DNA of 64,000 nucleotides from Membranihabitans marinus (GCF_019802045.1 NZ_JAHVHU010000005.1:124001-188000), one strand, 5' to 3'. Numbered from the stretch's first letter, positions 8,255 to 17,505 are shown. The notes: a model not told the origin generated them from the letters alone. A program made the numbers and translations.

Positions 8255-8344
8255 TACGATCCTCGTCTCGCACAAAACTCCTTCTACCAGCACGACTTTC
8301 CCAAACCTGGCTCGATTTGATTGGCGCGAAAACATAATAACCTT

Positions 8345-9487
8345 TCAACCAATAACAGATACCCCCTCCAACACCTCAACCAATGCTTTAGATTCCTCCT
8401 GCCAGTTATACGTTTCCCTGGCTGAACGACACTGTTCTATCATTCTGTTATACAGCATATTATCACCAGTCATCTTCCTGATCGCATCAGCCAACACTTT
8501 GGGAGATAAACTCGTAACCAGCTCCCCCACCCTGTTTTCCTTCATCAGCGATTGATACTCCGGAAAATCCATATGAATCGCCGGTAATCCGGCATGGATA
8601 TAATCAAAATACCGGTTGGCCAGACTGTAATAATAGCTTTTCGACGAACCACTCAGCAGATTCAATCCCACGGTCGCCTGCCCCGCCAGTTCCCGCAGCT
8701 CAACAGGCGATTTACGGCCAAAAAACACCACCCTGTCCTCCAATCCTTCCTTGTCCGCCCCCCCACCCTCACCTTCACCCTTAACCTTAACCTTAGCCTC
8801 AACCTCTACCTTTCTCTTAATCTGATCTACCACCTCCCCATCCCCCACCAGCCACAACCGCCATCCGGGCAAATACCGCAAACTCTCCACGGCCGTTTCG
8901 AGGCCCCGGCCTTCGTTGAGCGCTCCCTGATAATACAATATCTTGTCATCCAATCGTTTTTCCGGACTCACTTCAACACTCGGCAACAATTCCGGCACAT
9001 TACGGACCACGGTAAACGATGGACCGTATTGCGCTTCAAAGATCCGTTTCAGAGACTGATTAACCGTCATATGTGCGGTGGCAAACGCTACACTTCGTCG
9101 TTCCACCCATCGCCATAGGGCTCGTTTGAGTGGCTTCTTTTCCAATTCAATGACCTCTGGATACCATTCGTGCAGATCCAATAGAAGCGGAGTCCCGTCT
9201 CCTCCCCGCAACCCCCACATCAATCCCGGCATCACATCGATATCAGCCGCATAGATCAGGTCGGTTTTGTGCTGGTTCACCAACCCGGCAATGCGCCGGT
9301 TGTAATCCAGGTACATGCCAGGCCCGTGATTCCATCGGGGTTCAATCTTTCCTTCAGGGTAAGCCGCAGTCTTTCGATCCCATACCGCAACTGTTCCACC
9401 GATGGACTCTATCGTACTGATTATCCGCCGAATACGCTGATCATACGCTAACTGCGAGGTCGTCCAGATGGATACCGAAGGTTTCAT
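8345..9487 (-). CDS. Glycosyltransferase (GT-B fold, family 4-like)
   Basis: 380 residues. The N-terminal half has the acceptor-side Rossmann pattern (DLIYAADIDVMPG, LLLDLHEWYPEV); the C-terminal half has ILYYQGALNEGRGLETAVES, WRLWLVGDGEV and the donor-binding stretch LANRYFDYIHAGLPAIHMDFPEY, typical of retaining GT-B transferases acting on surface polysaccharide or lipid-linked sugars at the cytoplasmic face. Between the WLVGDG strand and VVFFGRKSP, residues ~225-245 (KVEVEAKVKVKGEGEGGG) are a low-complexity insertion encoded by a hexamer array. The start ATG overlaps the recQ stop by 4 bp (ATGA), so the two are co-transcribed and translationally coupled. Sugar donor and acceptor unknown. 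Confidence 0.8.
   Translation of the reverse strand: MKPSVSIWTTSQLAYDQRIRRIISTIESIGGTVAVWDRKTAAYPEGKIEPRWNHGPGMYLDYNRRIAGLVNQHKTDLIYAADIDVMPGLMWGLRGGDGTPLLLDLHEWYPEVIELEKKPLKRALWRWVERRSVAFATAHMTVNQSLKRIFEAQYGPSFTVVRNVPELLPSVEVSPEKRLDDKILYYQGALNEGRGLETAVESLRYLPGWRLWLVGDGEVVDQIKRKVEVEAKVKVKGEGEGGGADKEGLEDRVVFFGRKSPVELRELAGQATVGLNLLSGSSKSYYYSLANRYFDYIHAGLPAIHMDFPEYQSLMKENRVGELVTSLSPKVLADAIRKMTGDNMLYNRMIEQCRSARETYNWQEESKALVEVLEGVSVIG
8764..8813 (-). repeat. In-frame hexamer simple repeat inside the glycosyltransferase gene
   Basis: On the plus strand the sequence runs as imperfect 6-mers ACCCTC, ACCTTC, ACCCTT, AACCTT, AACCTT, AGCCTC, AACCTC, TACCTT. Because the unit is 6 bp the reading frame is kept and the protein gains an alternating Lys/Glu-Val and Glu-Gly stretch. 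Confidence 0.75.
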
Positions 9488-11424
9488 TGTGTTCTATAAA
9501 TTTTTCCCGAGGAATATCTGATCTTCTGCCGGCGATATAGGTTTCGCACCACTTCTTTGGCTTGAAATTCATTGGTCTGCCCCACCACATAATCGGACAG
9601 ATTCAAACCCTCATCCGGTATCTTCGTCATCAATTCAGAAGCCAGGGCCGATGTGTTTTCACCCTGAAGTGCCTCGTCCTGAAAATACAAATCACAGTGG
9701 GTACACCACGCCTCCGTATCTTCCCCAAAATATCTTTGCAAAAACCGGAAACGGCATTTTTTCTCAGCCACGAAAGCATGCATTTGGTCCAGTCCGGTCA
9801 GCTGCCGTTGTTTGAGTTCGCGGACCAATGCCATATCATACGGGATGTTCTCCAGTTGCCCCCGCCCCTCTGGGAAACGAATCACCCCATATTCCGCCTC
9901 AGGCTGGTAATCAACAATTCCATACCGGTGTAGTGCTTCCAACCGCTGAACAAGGTCTTCCCGGGAAGCCATCAGCACCTCAGCCATTTCATCCATATCC
10001 ACAGAGATGACCGTCCAAAAAGCATTGTCCACCGTTCTCGCCCAATAATCGACAACTTCATACAAGCGCGGATGTTGATTCCGAATTTCGACCATCTGGT
10101 CGGGTTTCATCATCAATGTCACCCGCGCCTCCTGCAATACAGGTTCCTGATATTCCAGAATGTTCATCTTATTCAAAAGACTAAAAGCACTGTGAATCTG
10201 AAACGCCGAGGCCCCTGCCACTTCGGTCAATTCGGTCATATTAAATCGTTGTTCGACAAAGGTCGTTCCCCTGGGAATGTGGAAGTGATGTACAAACCGG
10301 CGCAACAACACCTCCAATACCTTTTTCTCCGGATAGGCCACATCCAATATGCTTTTCATTCCTTCGAAGTCCTCTTCGTTCCACAGCAAATAGACTTTGG
10401 ACGGATCCCCATCCCGGCCTGCACGTCCGGTTTCCTGGTAATATTCTTCAACGGTAGAGACCGGCGCCATATGGATGATCCACCGCACATCGGGCTTATC
10501 GATCCCCATGCCAAACGCATTGGTGGCCACGACAAAGCGGTATTCTCCACTCAACCAATTTTCCTGGATCATAGCCCGTTCTTCTGGGGAGACCCCGGCG
10601 TGGTAATACATCCCGTTCAATCCATAGTTGGAAAGCATTCGCGCAATCTCTTCGGTGCCTTTCCGGTGCCGGATGTAGATGATGCCACTGCCCGAGAGGC
10701 TGCGGACGTGTTGGATGATAAATTTATACTTATCGGTCTCTTCATAAACATAGAGATTTAGATTGGGCTTATAGATCGATTGACGAAAAATTGCCGGATG
10801 GGTCAAGTGAAGTTGATCGATGATATCCTCTTCCACCCGGGGCGTCGCCGTCGCCGTCAGTGCAATCGCCGGTACAGAAGGATGAGATTCGCGAAATGAC
10901 TTGATATTCCGGTAGGCAGGCCGGAAATCATGGCCCCACTGAGAGATGCAGTGCGCTTCATCCACGGCCAACAATCGGATATTAATTTCAGCGCAAAACG
11001 ATAGGAAGGTCTCTGTTTCCAGTCGTTCCGGAGACACATAAAGGAGGACCGCAGAATCTCCATGCATCACATTTTGCAGTATCACCTGTTGATCGTGCGT
11101 TGACTTTCCGCTGTGCCAGGCATACGCAGCAATCCCCCGGTTCCGGAGCTGACGAACCTGGTCATCCATCAGAGCGATCAGTGGTGATACCACCAGGGTC
11201 ACGCCCCCCATATGCAGGGCTGGCAATTGATAGAGCAGAGATTTCCCCCCACCGGTGGGTAAGATGGCCACCGTATCGCGCCCTGTCGTGATCGATTCGA
11301 TGGCTTCCAGCTGATGCTCCCGGAATGTGTTAAACCCCCAGTATTCTTTAAGAAGTTGGTGAATGTCTGTCAAATGTGTACTCGTTTTAATACCAAGCTT
11401 GCATTTTAAATTAATCCCAAACAA
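9484..11424 (-). CDS. recQ: RecQ family ATP-dependent DNA helicase
   Basis: 646 residues if started at the TTG at 11424. A second TTG at 11373 would give TDIHQLLKEYWGF at the N-terminus, which matches usual RecQ starts better; neither is an ATG. Walker A GGGKSLLYQ is at ~58-66, the DEAH box at 155-158 (AVDEAHCISQWGHDFRPAY), motifs IV-VI include YYHAGVSPEERAM, GMGIDKPDVR and QETGRAGRDG. The RecQ-C zinc module has a C...CTHC cysteine pattern near 560-585. The C-terminus (LSDYVVGQ...KIRYSSGKIYRTQ) is a short winged-helix/HRDC-less ending. It unwinds DNA 3'-5' in recombinational repair. It overlaps the glycosyltransferase by 4 bp, an unusual pairing. Confidence 0.93.
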   Translation of the reverse strand: MFGINLKCKLGIKTSTHLTDIHQLLKEYWGFNTFREHQLEAIESITTGRDTVAILPTGGGKSLLYQLPALHMGGVTLVVSPLIALMDDQVRQLRNRGIAAYAWHSGKSTHDQQVILQNVMHGDSAVLLYVSPERLETETFLSFCAEINIRLLAVDEAHCISQWGHDFRPAYRNIKSFRESHPSVPAIALTATATPRVEEDIIDQLHLTHPAIFRQSIYKPNLNLYVYEETDKYKFIIQHVRSLSGSGIIYIRHRKGTEEIARMLSNYGLNGMYYHAGVSPEERAMIQENWLSGEYRFVVATNAFGMGIDKPDVRWIIHMAPVSTVEEYYQETGRAGRDGDPSKVYLLWNEEDFEGMKSILDVAYPEKKVLEVLLRRFVHHFHIPRGTTFVEQRFNMTELTEVAGASAFQIHSAFSLLNKMNILEYQEPVLQEARVTLMMKPDQMVEIRNQHPRLYEVVDYWARTVDNAFWTVISVDMDEMAEVLMASREDLVQRLEALHRYGIVDYQPEAEYGVIRFPEGRGQLENIPYDMALVRELKQRQLTGLDQMHAFVAEKKCRFRFLQRYFGEDTEAWCTHCDLYFQDEALQGENTSALASELMTKIPDEGLNLSDYVVGQTNEFQAKEVVRNLYRRQKIRYSSGKIYRTQ

Positions 11425-11538
11425 TGAAGTTACTCATAAGATGGTAATACCCAACAGGAAGATTTCTCCTGAAATTATTTAATCAAAAAACCTTTATGTG
11501 GCGAACACCATTAACACGGCTTCCCTTTCTCCTTTCTC

Positions 11539-12450
11539 CTAAAAAGAGTAACACCCAAATTTCGATTTACCACCAAAAGATATCTCTTCCAGCATATATG
11601 AAATTTTGAATAAAATAAAACCAAACACATCATTCCCCTGACCAATCGAACGAAAAGACGAGGAGAGGTTGTTGTCCTGATAATACATTTTTGCGACATC
11701 AATGGGATTGATTCCCTGGTCGGGATCATAAACACTCTCCCATCCTCTATTGGTCAGCAAAGCAGCCTGGTCTCCGCTCAGCAATAGATTGTCAAAATCA
11801 GGGTATCGGTCCGGACCGATATCATCGATATAGTCTGTAAAGAGCCACCGATAATCGACCTCCAGGCCTAGAATTAGCTGGGGGGTCACTGCATAGCTGA
11901 CGCCCATGGTAATGGGTATTCCGAGCTGAAACAAGTTGTACGGTCGGGGTCGGTCTTGTTCATTGGGCAAGTATTGACCGGCCGTTCCCACTTCTTGCAG
12001 AAACACTTTTTGCCCCTGAAGGTTCGTCGTAAAAGGATTAAAATGGTAAACGGTCAGTCCGGTTCCCACATAAGCCGTAAATGGACTCCCCGACTCACCA
12101 TAGGGATCAAATCGAATCAGGTTAAATATCCCGCGAACTCCTAATTCATCGATGTTCGTCACGAAGGATAAGTTCCGGTTGTGCCGGCCAAAATCCGCAT
12201 CTGCCCCCTTGAGGCGTCCCCGGTTATAAAAAACCTGAGCTTTCCAACGTTCATTGAGATGGAAAGATATCTGCACCTGCCCTGCCAGGGCAGAGGTTTT
12301 CGTAAAGGATAGTGCATCGGGCAAAATATCACCATTGTACGCCGAAATACCGAGCCCTATCCCCAGCTCAAGAGTTTGAGTTCGAGCAGAGGGAGCAAAA
12401 AATAAAACGACACCAATGATCGTTAAGAAGAATCGAACATACAACTTCAT
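11539..12450 (-). CDS. DUF6089-type outer membrane beta-barrel protein
   Basis: 303 residues from the ATG at 12450, which begins a good signal peptide (MKLYVRFFLTIIGVVLFFAP...ART|Q); an ATG five codons upstream is less likely. After cleavage: LELGIGLGISAYNGDI, then alternating beta strands with aromatic girdles (FTAYVGTGLTVYHFNPFT, PQLILGLEVDYRWLFTDY). This matches the DUF6089 barrel family found throughout Bacteroidota, sometimes linked to envelope biogenesis. No enzymatic motif. It stands alone on the minus strand, divergent from the protease at 12568. Confidence 0.8.
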   Translation of the reverse strand: MKLYVRFFLTIIGVVLFFAPSARTQTLELGIGLGISAYNGDILPDALSFTKTSALAGQVQISFHLNERWKAQVFYNRGRLKGADADFGRHNRNLSFVTNIDELGVRGIFNLIRFDPYGESGSPFTAYVGTGLTVYHFNPFTTNLQGQKVFLQEVGTAGQYLPNEQDRPRPYNLFQLGIPITMGVSYAVTPQLILGLEVDYRWLFTDYIDDIGPDRYPDFDNLLLSGDQAALLTNRGWESVYDPDQGINPIDVAKMYYQDNNLSSSFRSIGQGNDVFGFILFKISYMLEEISFGGKSKFGCYSF

Positions 12451-12567
12451 AGAATAATCTTGCACGTTAAGCTAAAATATGTTACATATTATATAACATT
12501 CCGGTGTTTTGTAGGAAAAAATGTATTTTCGCGCCAATTACCTGAATTTCAATAATACTCAACCTAT

Positions 12568-14202
12568 ATGATTTACTCATTCAAAACCATTATTTCAACG
12601 ATTTTATTTTTCTTATCCATTGTTATTATTTCCAACGCACAGAATGAAGGGTGGCTTCTTTTGGGTACAGATTCTACGAACGGTGCCAATGTAACACCAA
12701 TTTACGAAAACAATCTGATCAAATCACCTGATAACAAAATCATCGTTGCAGTCATTGACGGCGGTGTAGAGCCGGATCACGAAGACTTAAAAAGTGTCAT
12801 GTGGGTCAATCAAGGTGAAATCGCAGGCAATTCACAGGATGATGACCACAATGGCTATGCAGATGATATCTACGGATGGAACTTTATCGGAGGTCCCGAT
12901 GGAAGAAATGTAGATCAGGACACCTACGAAATCACGCGTCAATACAAACGGTTGCATCAAAAATATGCCGATGTTGATCCGTTAAAGCTCAAGAAAAAGG
13001 AGAAAAAAGAATATGCGAAATATCTGACGTACAAAAAGAAAGTAGAGGAAGAGATGGAAAAAGCCAAAAATCAGTACGAAGAAATAGAACAGCAAAAAGT
13101 ATTTATCAACAATTTCCTGGCGATGACACAAACCGTGGTCGGCGAAAAACGGGAAATCAGCACGGCAACCATAGATGAAATGAAAAAAGAAAAAAACAAT
13201 GAGCACACCCAGGTGCTTGCTGTGCTGGAAAACATCCTAGAAAATACCGGTCAATCTTTTAGCAATTACGAAGCTTTTGAATCATTCATCATGGATGACA
13301 TCGAAAAAGGGGAAAAGCATTTTGAATCCAAATTCAAATACGGTTACAACCCGGACTTCGATCCCAGAAGCATCGTACAGGACAATTATGAAAACAAGAC
13401 CCAACGCTATTACGGGAATGCCGACGTCGCCGGTCCGGATGCTTTTCATGGTACCTTTGTCGCCGGAATCATCGGAGCAGACCGACACAACAATATTGGG
13501 ATGAAAGGAATTTCTGACCAGGTTGAAATCATGGGCGTTCGCGTGGTACCCGATGGCGATGAAAGAGACAAGGATGTAGCCAACGGCATCATCTACGCGG
13601 TCGACAACGGCGCCAAGGTGATCAATATGAGTTTTGGAAAAGGGATTTCTCCGGACAAACGCATCGTGGATAAAGCCGTCCGGTATGCCGAGAAAAAAGA
13701 TGTGCTTCTGGTTCACGCAGCAGGAAACTCATCCGAAGATATTGATGTGGAAGAAAATTATCCGACCGCCCTGTATGCCAAACGCGGCTTTTTCGGTGGT
13801 AAGAAATACGCCAAAGGATGGATTGAAGTGGGAGCTTTGGGTCGATTATCGGACCAAAACAGTGTAGCCAGTTTTTCAAACTATGGTCAAAAAAGTGTCG
13901 ATATTTTCGCACCCGGCCATCAAGTTTATTCTGCAACCCCCGGAGATGGATATAAATTTGCTTCCGGCACCAGTTTTGCAGCACCGGTAGTGGCCGGTGT
14001 AGCCGCCATCATCAGAGCCAATTTCCCCTCACTGAGTGCCCAGGAAGTCAAAGAGATTCTGATGGAATCGGGCGATGAAATTACTGAACCCGTTATAAAA
14101 CCCGGAACCGATGAAGAAGTCGATTTCAAAACACTCAGTGTAAGCGGTAAACGCATCAATGCATTCAAAGCATACCAATTGGCAGCGCGAAGAGCGAGCT
14201 AG
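12568..14202 (+). CDS. Subtilisin-like (S8) serine peptidase with large coiled-coil insertion
   Basis: 544 residues. Signal peptide at 1-24. Catalytic triad visible: Asp64 in VAVIDGGVEPDHEDL, His294 in FHGTFVAGIIGA, Ser469 in GTSFAAPVVAGVAA; oxyanion Asn387 in HAAGNSSED. About 230 residues separate Asp and His instead of the usual ~30-50; residues ~115-260 are highly charged and helical (LKKKEKKEYAKYLTYKKKVE, EEMEKAKNQYEEIEQQK), a likely coiled-coil insertion or embedded pro-region. No C-terminal T9SS signal is seen, so it is probably periplasmic. It probably degrades or processes exported proteins; substrate unknown. Confidence 0.88.
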   Translation: MIYSFKTIISTILFFLSIVIISNAQNEGWLLLGTDSTNGANVTPIYENNLIKSPDNKIIVAVIDGGVEPDHEDLKSVMWVNQGEIAGNSQDDDHNGYADDIYGWNFIGGPDGRNVDQDTYEITRQYKRLHQKYADVDPLKLKKKEKKEYAKYLTYKKKVEEEMEKAKNQYEEIEQQKVFINNFLAMTQTVVGEKREISTATIDEMKKEKNNEHTQVLAVLENILENTGQSFSNYEAFESFIMDDIEKGEKHFESKFKYGYNPDFDPRSIVQDNYENKTQRYYGNADVAGPDAFHGTFVAGIIGADRHNNIGMKGISDQVEIMGVRVVPDGDERDKDVANGIIYAVDNGAKVINMSFGKGISPDKRIVDKAVRYAEKKDVLLVHAAGNSSEDIDVEENYPTALYAKRGFFGGKKYAKGWIEVGALGRLSDQNSVASFSNYGQKSVDIFAPGHQVYSATPGDGYKFASGTSFAAPVVAGVAAIIRANFPSLSAQEVKEILMESGDEITEPVIKPGTDEEVDFKTLSVSGKRINAFKAYQLAARRAS

Positions 14203-14218
14203 GCAATTAGGGCGCTTT

Positions 14219-14280
14219 GGTTATTGGGTTATTGGGTTATTGGTTACTCAGTTTTTGAGTTATTAGTTATCAGTCATTGA
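14219..14280. repeat. Simple-sequence spacer (TTATTGGG-like)
   Basis: Degenerate 9-mer tandem GGTTATTGG / GTTATTGGG / TTATTGG followed by related TTATTAGTTATC text, 17 bases after the protease stop. Similar spacers occur at 34931-35013 and 60962-61030. Confidence 0.6.
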
Positions 14281-14309
14281 GTGAACCAGGGATAACGAAG
14301 AACTAGCAA

Positions 14310-14684
14310 CTATTCTGCTGCTTTGGCTTTTTTAAGATATGAAATATAGCCGTTTAATATTTTTACACATTTTTGTATCTGTTGCTCAAATTGTAAAAAC
14401 TCCTTTTCTGTAATATATTCCTCATCCAATGCACAAGTAAAATGATCTAAAAGCTCAATTGCCGAACCTCTTGCACTTCGACAAAACTGAATATTTTCCT
14501 GATAATGAAATCTTCCAAATCCTTCAGCAATATTTGCAGTAAAGGACCTGGAAGCACGTAGCATTTGATCCGACAATCTAAATTTCTCTGCTGGAGGAAA
14601 TCGTTTGGTCAGACTACTCACATTGCGCCTAAGCACTCGCCCCTCCTTCCAGACATTTAAATCCCTAAAGTCATGTATTTTCAT
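14310..14684 (-). CDS. Four-helix bundle protein (23S rRNA intervening-sequence family)
   Basis: 124 residues from the ATG at 14684 (MKIHDFRDLNVWKEGRVLRR); a longer frame to 14711 lacks the family start. The motifs FRDLNVWKEG, SDQMLRASRSFTANIAEGFG, FCRSARGSAIELLDHF and FEQQIQKCVKILNGYISYLK are the hallmark of the four-helix bundle family first seen in 23S rRNA intervening sequences (TIGR02436). Here it is a stand-alone gene with simple-sequence repeat on its downstream side. Molecular function unknown. Confidence 0.88.
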   Translation of the reverse strand: MKIHDFRDLNVWKEGRVLRRNVSSLTKRFPPAEKFRLSDQMLRASRSFTANIAEGFGRFHYQENIQFCRSARGSAIELLDHFTCALDEEYITEKEFLQFEQQIQKCVKILNGYISYLKKAKAAE

Positions 14685-14772
14685 CTGTTTTAAGTTGCAT
14701 GATATAACCATTCATCTTAATTACCGATACCCACATACTGAAAATAAATAACGAATAACCAATAACTAATAA

Positions 14773-15063
14773 TCACCTAATTACGATTTCCTTCACGATA
14801 TCCATACCCAGAGCCTTGTTTACTTTGTCACGAATCTGGCCCCGTGAATTAAAAAGTTCTTGCTTCAGGGGGGCAGAATTGATAAAAAGAAGTAATTTCC
14901 CATCTCTAAAAGCAACTTTTTGCGTGCGTTCGACCACGTATGGTTGATTGGTTTCCCGCCATATTTTCTCGATTTTTTTCTCATCAAGTTTGCCTGAATA
15001 TTTTGGATCTTTAGCGATTGAAGAAAGAATATTTTTGAGGTTACGTGACTCTTCTTTTGACAT
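14773..15063 (-). CDS. DUF721 protein, DciA-like
   Basis: 96 residues, all of it the DUF721 domain: KIEKIWRETNQPYVVERTQK, VAFRDGKLLLFINSAPLKQE and FNSRGQIRDKVNKALGMDIV. In other bacteria DciA of this family loads the replicative helicase DnaB. The gene lies about 200 bp downstream of recF on the same strand, a neighbourhood seen in many Bacteroidota. The N-terminal part is short, so this is the minimal form of the family. Confidence 0.85.
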   Translation of the reverse strand: MSKEESRNLKNILSSIAKDPKYSGKLDEKKIEKIWRETNQPYVVERTQKVAFRDGKLLLFINSAPLKQELFNSRGQIRDKVNKALGMDIVKEIVIR

Positions 15064-15149
15064 GTTTTCTTTTTTGATTTTAGAATTTTGATCTCAGATT
15101 ATTGAATTTGATTCCTGCCGGATTCATAAGGATTCGGTCAATGTAAGGA

Positions 15150-15245
15150 GCGCCCCATTGGCTACAGTCTGTCGTCTGCTGCCCAAGGTCTGCTGCTGTC
15201 TACCTTCTATTGCCTACGGTCTGCGGTTAACCGTCTACCAACTCG
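15150..15245. repeat. Simple-sequence spacer (GTCTGC/CTAC type)
   Basis: Degenerate text such as GCTACAGTCTGTCGTCTGCT and CTACGGTCTGCGGTTAACCG lies between recF and the DUF721 gene. It resembles the reverse-strand equivalent of the spacer at 48040-48178. Confidence 0.5.
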
Positions 15246-15262
15246 GAAATACAGACGAAGTG

Positions 15263-16363
15263 TTATCGATCACCCGATATATAAATCGTCTTGTAATCCA
15301 AATGTGCCCGTTCCGCCATCGCGATCATTCGGTCAGCGTCTGTATCTGTTACAAAAATCTGGCCGGAATGTTCTGAAGCTAGAAGTCCCATGACATGATC
15401 AATCCGACGGTGATCCAATTTTTCGAAGAAATCATCCAACATTAATATCGGATTTTGTTTAAGTGCATTTTTAATATAGGCAAATTGAGCCAGTTTTAAC
15501 GCAAACAGGAGACTCTTTTGTTGCCCCTGACTGGCAAACTGCTTGGCTTTATTCTGATTCAATAACAACCGGAAATCATCTTTATGAGGCCCCTTTGTGG
15601 CCCTTCCTTTGTTGACATCATCGGCACGGGCTGCATTCAATTCTCCCCCAATGTCCATGGAATTTAACGATCGGGCATAAATCATTTCTGCTTTTTCATG
15701 GTCGCGTTGGGCGATCTTTTCATAATAAATCGAAAACAATGGATCAAATTCCCTGACAAAGTCAATCCGGCCTGCCTCAATCTTTGCCACTCGTGGTCGA
15801 AGTTCAATATCGTATTTATCCAACAATATTGTTTTATCACGCCAAGACATTCGTCGGTTTTTCAACAATTCATTTTTCTGTTTCAGAATTCTGTTGTACT
15901 GAACCAGTGCCAGAAGATAATTCCGGTCGAGCTGCCCGATGGTTCCATCGACAAATTTTCTACGGAGTGCTGAACCATGCCGGATCATATAAATATCTTC
16001 CGGAAAAACCGAGACCAGGGGGATTTCACCAATGTGATCGGAAATGCGATCATACTCTACCTTGTTCCGATAGATCGTTTTGCCTTTGGATGGGGCATAT
16101 GTGACGGCGAAGAGGTCCGATGATGTGGTGTCACCTTCGATTCTAAAAAATGGATCACTGCCATCTGCAGCATCAAAACGAATCAACTGTCGATCCGTTA
16201 TGGAATAATAACTTTTCCCAAAAGCGAGATAATAAATGGCATCAAGCAGGTTGGTTTTGCCCATCCCGTTGTCTCCTAAAACGAGGTTGAGCCGCGGATG
16301 GAATTCAAAATCACCACATCCATAATTTTTAAAATTCGTTACTTTGAGTCGTTCAATCTGCAA
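15263..16363 (-). CDS. recF: DNA replication and repair protein RecF
   Basis: 366 residues, usual length. Begins MQIERLKVTNFKNYGCGDFE; Walker A GDNGMGKTNLLDAI at ~30-43; RecF signature (LMLDDFFEKLDHRRIDHVMG) with the Walker B aspartates near residue 315; Q-loop/ABC signature region KQFASQGQQKSLLFALKLAQ. It is an SMC-like ATPase that loads RecA at single-strand gaps together with RecO and RecR. It is not next to dnaA/dnaN, as is usual in this phylum, but is grouped with DUF721. Confidence 0.95.
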   Translation of the reverse strand: MQIERLKVTNFKNYGCGDFEFHPRLNLVLGDNGMGKTNLLDAIYYLAFGKSYYSITDRQLIRFDAADGSDPFFRIEGDTTSSDLFAVTYAPSKGKTIYRNKVEYDRISDHIGEIPLVSVFPEDIYMIRHGSALRRKFVDGTIGQLDRNYLLALVQYNRILKQKNELLKNRRMSWRDKTILLDKYDIELRPRVAKIEAGRIDFVREFDPLFSIYYEKIAQRDHEKAEMIYARSLNSMDIGGELNAARADDVNKGRATKGPHKDDFRLLLNQNKAKQFASQGQQKSLLFALKLAQFAYIKNALKQNPILMLDDFFEKLDHRRIDHVMGLLASEHSGQIFVTDTDADRMIAMAERAHLDYKTIYISGDR

Positions 16364-16387
16364 GGCAAATATATTTTGTGTTCTGCA

Positions 16388-16420
16388 TTTGTCTTTAGTG
16401 TTTTAAGTTTTATATCTTTG
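16388..16420 (+). promoter_or_regulatory. Bacteroidota promoter for pdhA
   Basis: TTTG at 16388-16391 (-33 element) and TATCTTTG at 16413-16420 (-7 element, exact TAnnTTTG) are separated by 21 bases, the spacing known for this phylum. The pdhA ATG follows 60 bases later. It diverges from recF, which starts at 16363. Confidence 0.7.
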
Positions 16421-16479
16421 AGACTCCTTTTAGTGAGGCAATAGAATGAAAGTCGAATAAAAATAAATAAACAAGTTTT

Positions 16480-17505
16480 ATGGCAACGAACAGCAAGAAA
16501 AATACAAAATCCAAAGATAAGGAAGAATTCACTAAAGAAACTTATCTCAAATGGTATGAACTCATGCTACTGATCCGACGATTTGAAGAACGATCACTCA
16601 TGGAATACGGACGGCAGAACATCCGGGGCTTTCTTCATGTGTACATCGGCCAGGAAGCCATTGCTGCCGGCATGTCGACTGGGTTGCGTGATGATGATGC
16701 GGTGGTGACCGGATACCGACAACACGGCATTGCGCTGACCAAAGGTGTTAGCGCGAAAGCATGTATGGCCGAGCTGTACGGCAAGAAAACGGGAATCGTG
16801 AAGGGAAAAGGCGGTTCCATGCACTTTTTTTCTAAGGAAGACCGATACTTTGGAGGAAATGGAATCGTAGGCGCACAAATACCAATCGGCACAGGCATGG
16901 GATTTGCTGAAAAATACAAAGGTACAGATAACATTGCTGTGGTCATGTTTGGGGACGGTGCAGCGCGTCAAGGTGCACTATACGAGTCGTTTAATATGGC
17001 AAAAACATGGGATTTACCTGTGCTATACATCTGCGAGAACAACAACTATGCCATGGGAACTTCCGTGGAAAGGACTTCCAGTCTCACCGATATTTATAAA
17101 ATAGGAAACGCATTTGATATTCCCAGTGAAGCGGTTGATGGCATGAATCCTGAAGCTGTTCACCGAGCCTTCAAGAAAGCATCCAAATCCATTCGGGAAG
17201 GAAACGGACCGTATTTCCTCGAAATAGAAACCTATCGGTACAAAGGCCATTCGGTCTCAGATCCGGCAAAGTACCGAACCAAAGAAGAGTTGAAATCCTA
17301 CCAGGATAAAGACCCGGTTAAAATGCTTGAAAAGAAAATGATCGATGAAAAGATCGCTTCGGAAGATGAGATCAAAGAAATCAAAAGTAAGATCAAAGAA
17401 ATCATCGAGGAATCAGTAAAATTCGCGGAAGAATCTGACTATCCGGATCCATCAGAACTTTATGATGACAACTACGTAGAAGACGATTATCCATTCTTGA
17501 CCTAA
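16480..17505 (+). CDS. pdhA: Pyruvate dehydrogenase E1 component, alpha subunit
   Basis: 341 residues. The thiamine diphosphate-binding motif runs from GDG (158-160, VVMFGDGAARQGALYESFNM) to ENNNYAMGT (~186-194). Other family stretches are GYRQHG, GKGGSMH, GGNGIVGAQIPIGTG and the phosphorylation-loop-like YRYKGHSVSDPAKYRTKEE. E1 alpha with E1 beta decarboxylates pyruvate and acetylates lipoyl E2. The beta subunit is not adjacent; the next gene is a TPR protein, so E1 beta is encoded elsewhere or fused to another component. The last ~60 residues are strongly acidic/charged. It has its own promoter. Confidence 0.95.
   Translation: MATNSKKNTKSKDKEEFTKETYLKWYELMLLIRRFEERSLMEYGRQNIRGFLHVYIGQEAIAAGMSTGLRDDDAVVTGYRQHGIALTKGVSAKACMAELYGKKTGIVKGKGGSMHFFSKEDRYFGGNGIVGAQIPIGTGMGFAEKYKGTDNIAVVMFGDGAARQGALYESFNMAKTWDLPVLYICENNNYAMGTSVERTSSLTDIYKIGNAFDIPSEAVDGMNPEAVHRAFKKASKSIREGNGPYFLEIETYRYKGHSVSDPAKYRTKEELKSYQDKDPVKMLEKKMIDEKIASEDEIKEIKSKIKEIIEESVKFAEESDYPDPSELYDDNYVEDDYPFLT

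Larger units (their letters stand above)
7685..8344. other. 660-bp intergenic region built of repeats
   Basis: No gene. After the toxin-antitoxin promoter it contains a nested hairpin region (7844-7922), R2 copy 2 (8078-8181) and R1 copy 4 (8201-8254). GC content is clearly higher than in the AT-rich spacers elsewhere. Confidence 0.6.

Noticed and set aside
10072-10761. 229-codon plus-strand open frame
   Set aside because: Antisense to the conserved RecQ helicase core; composition is typical of a shadow frame.
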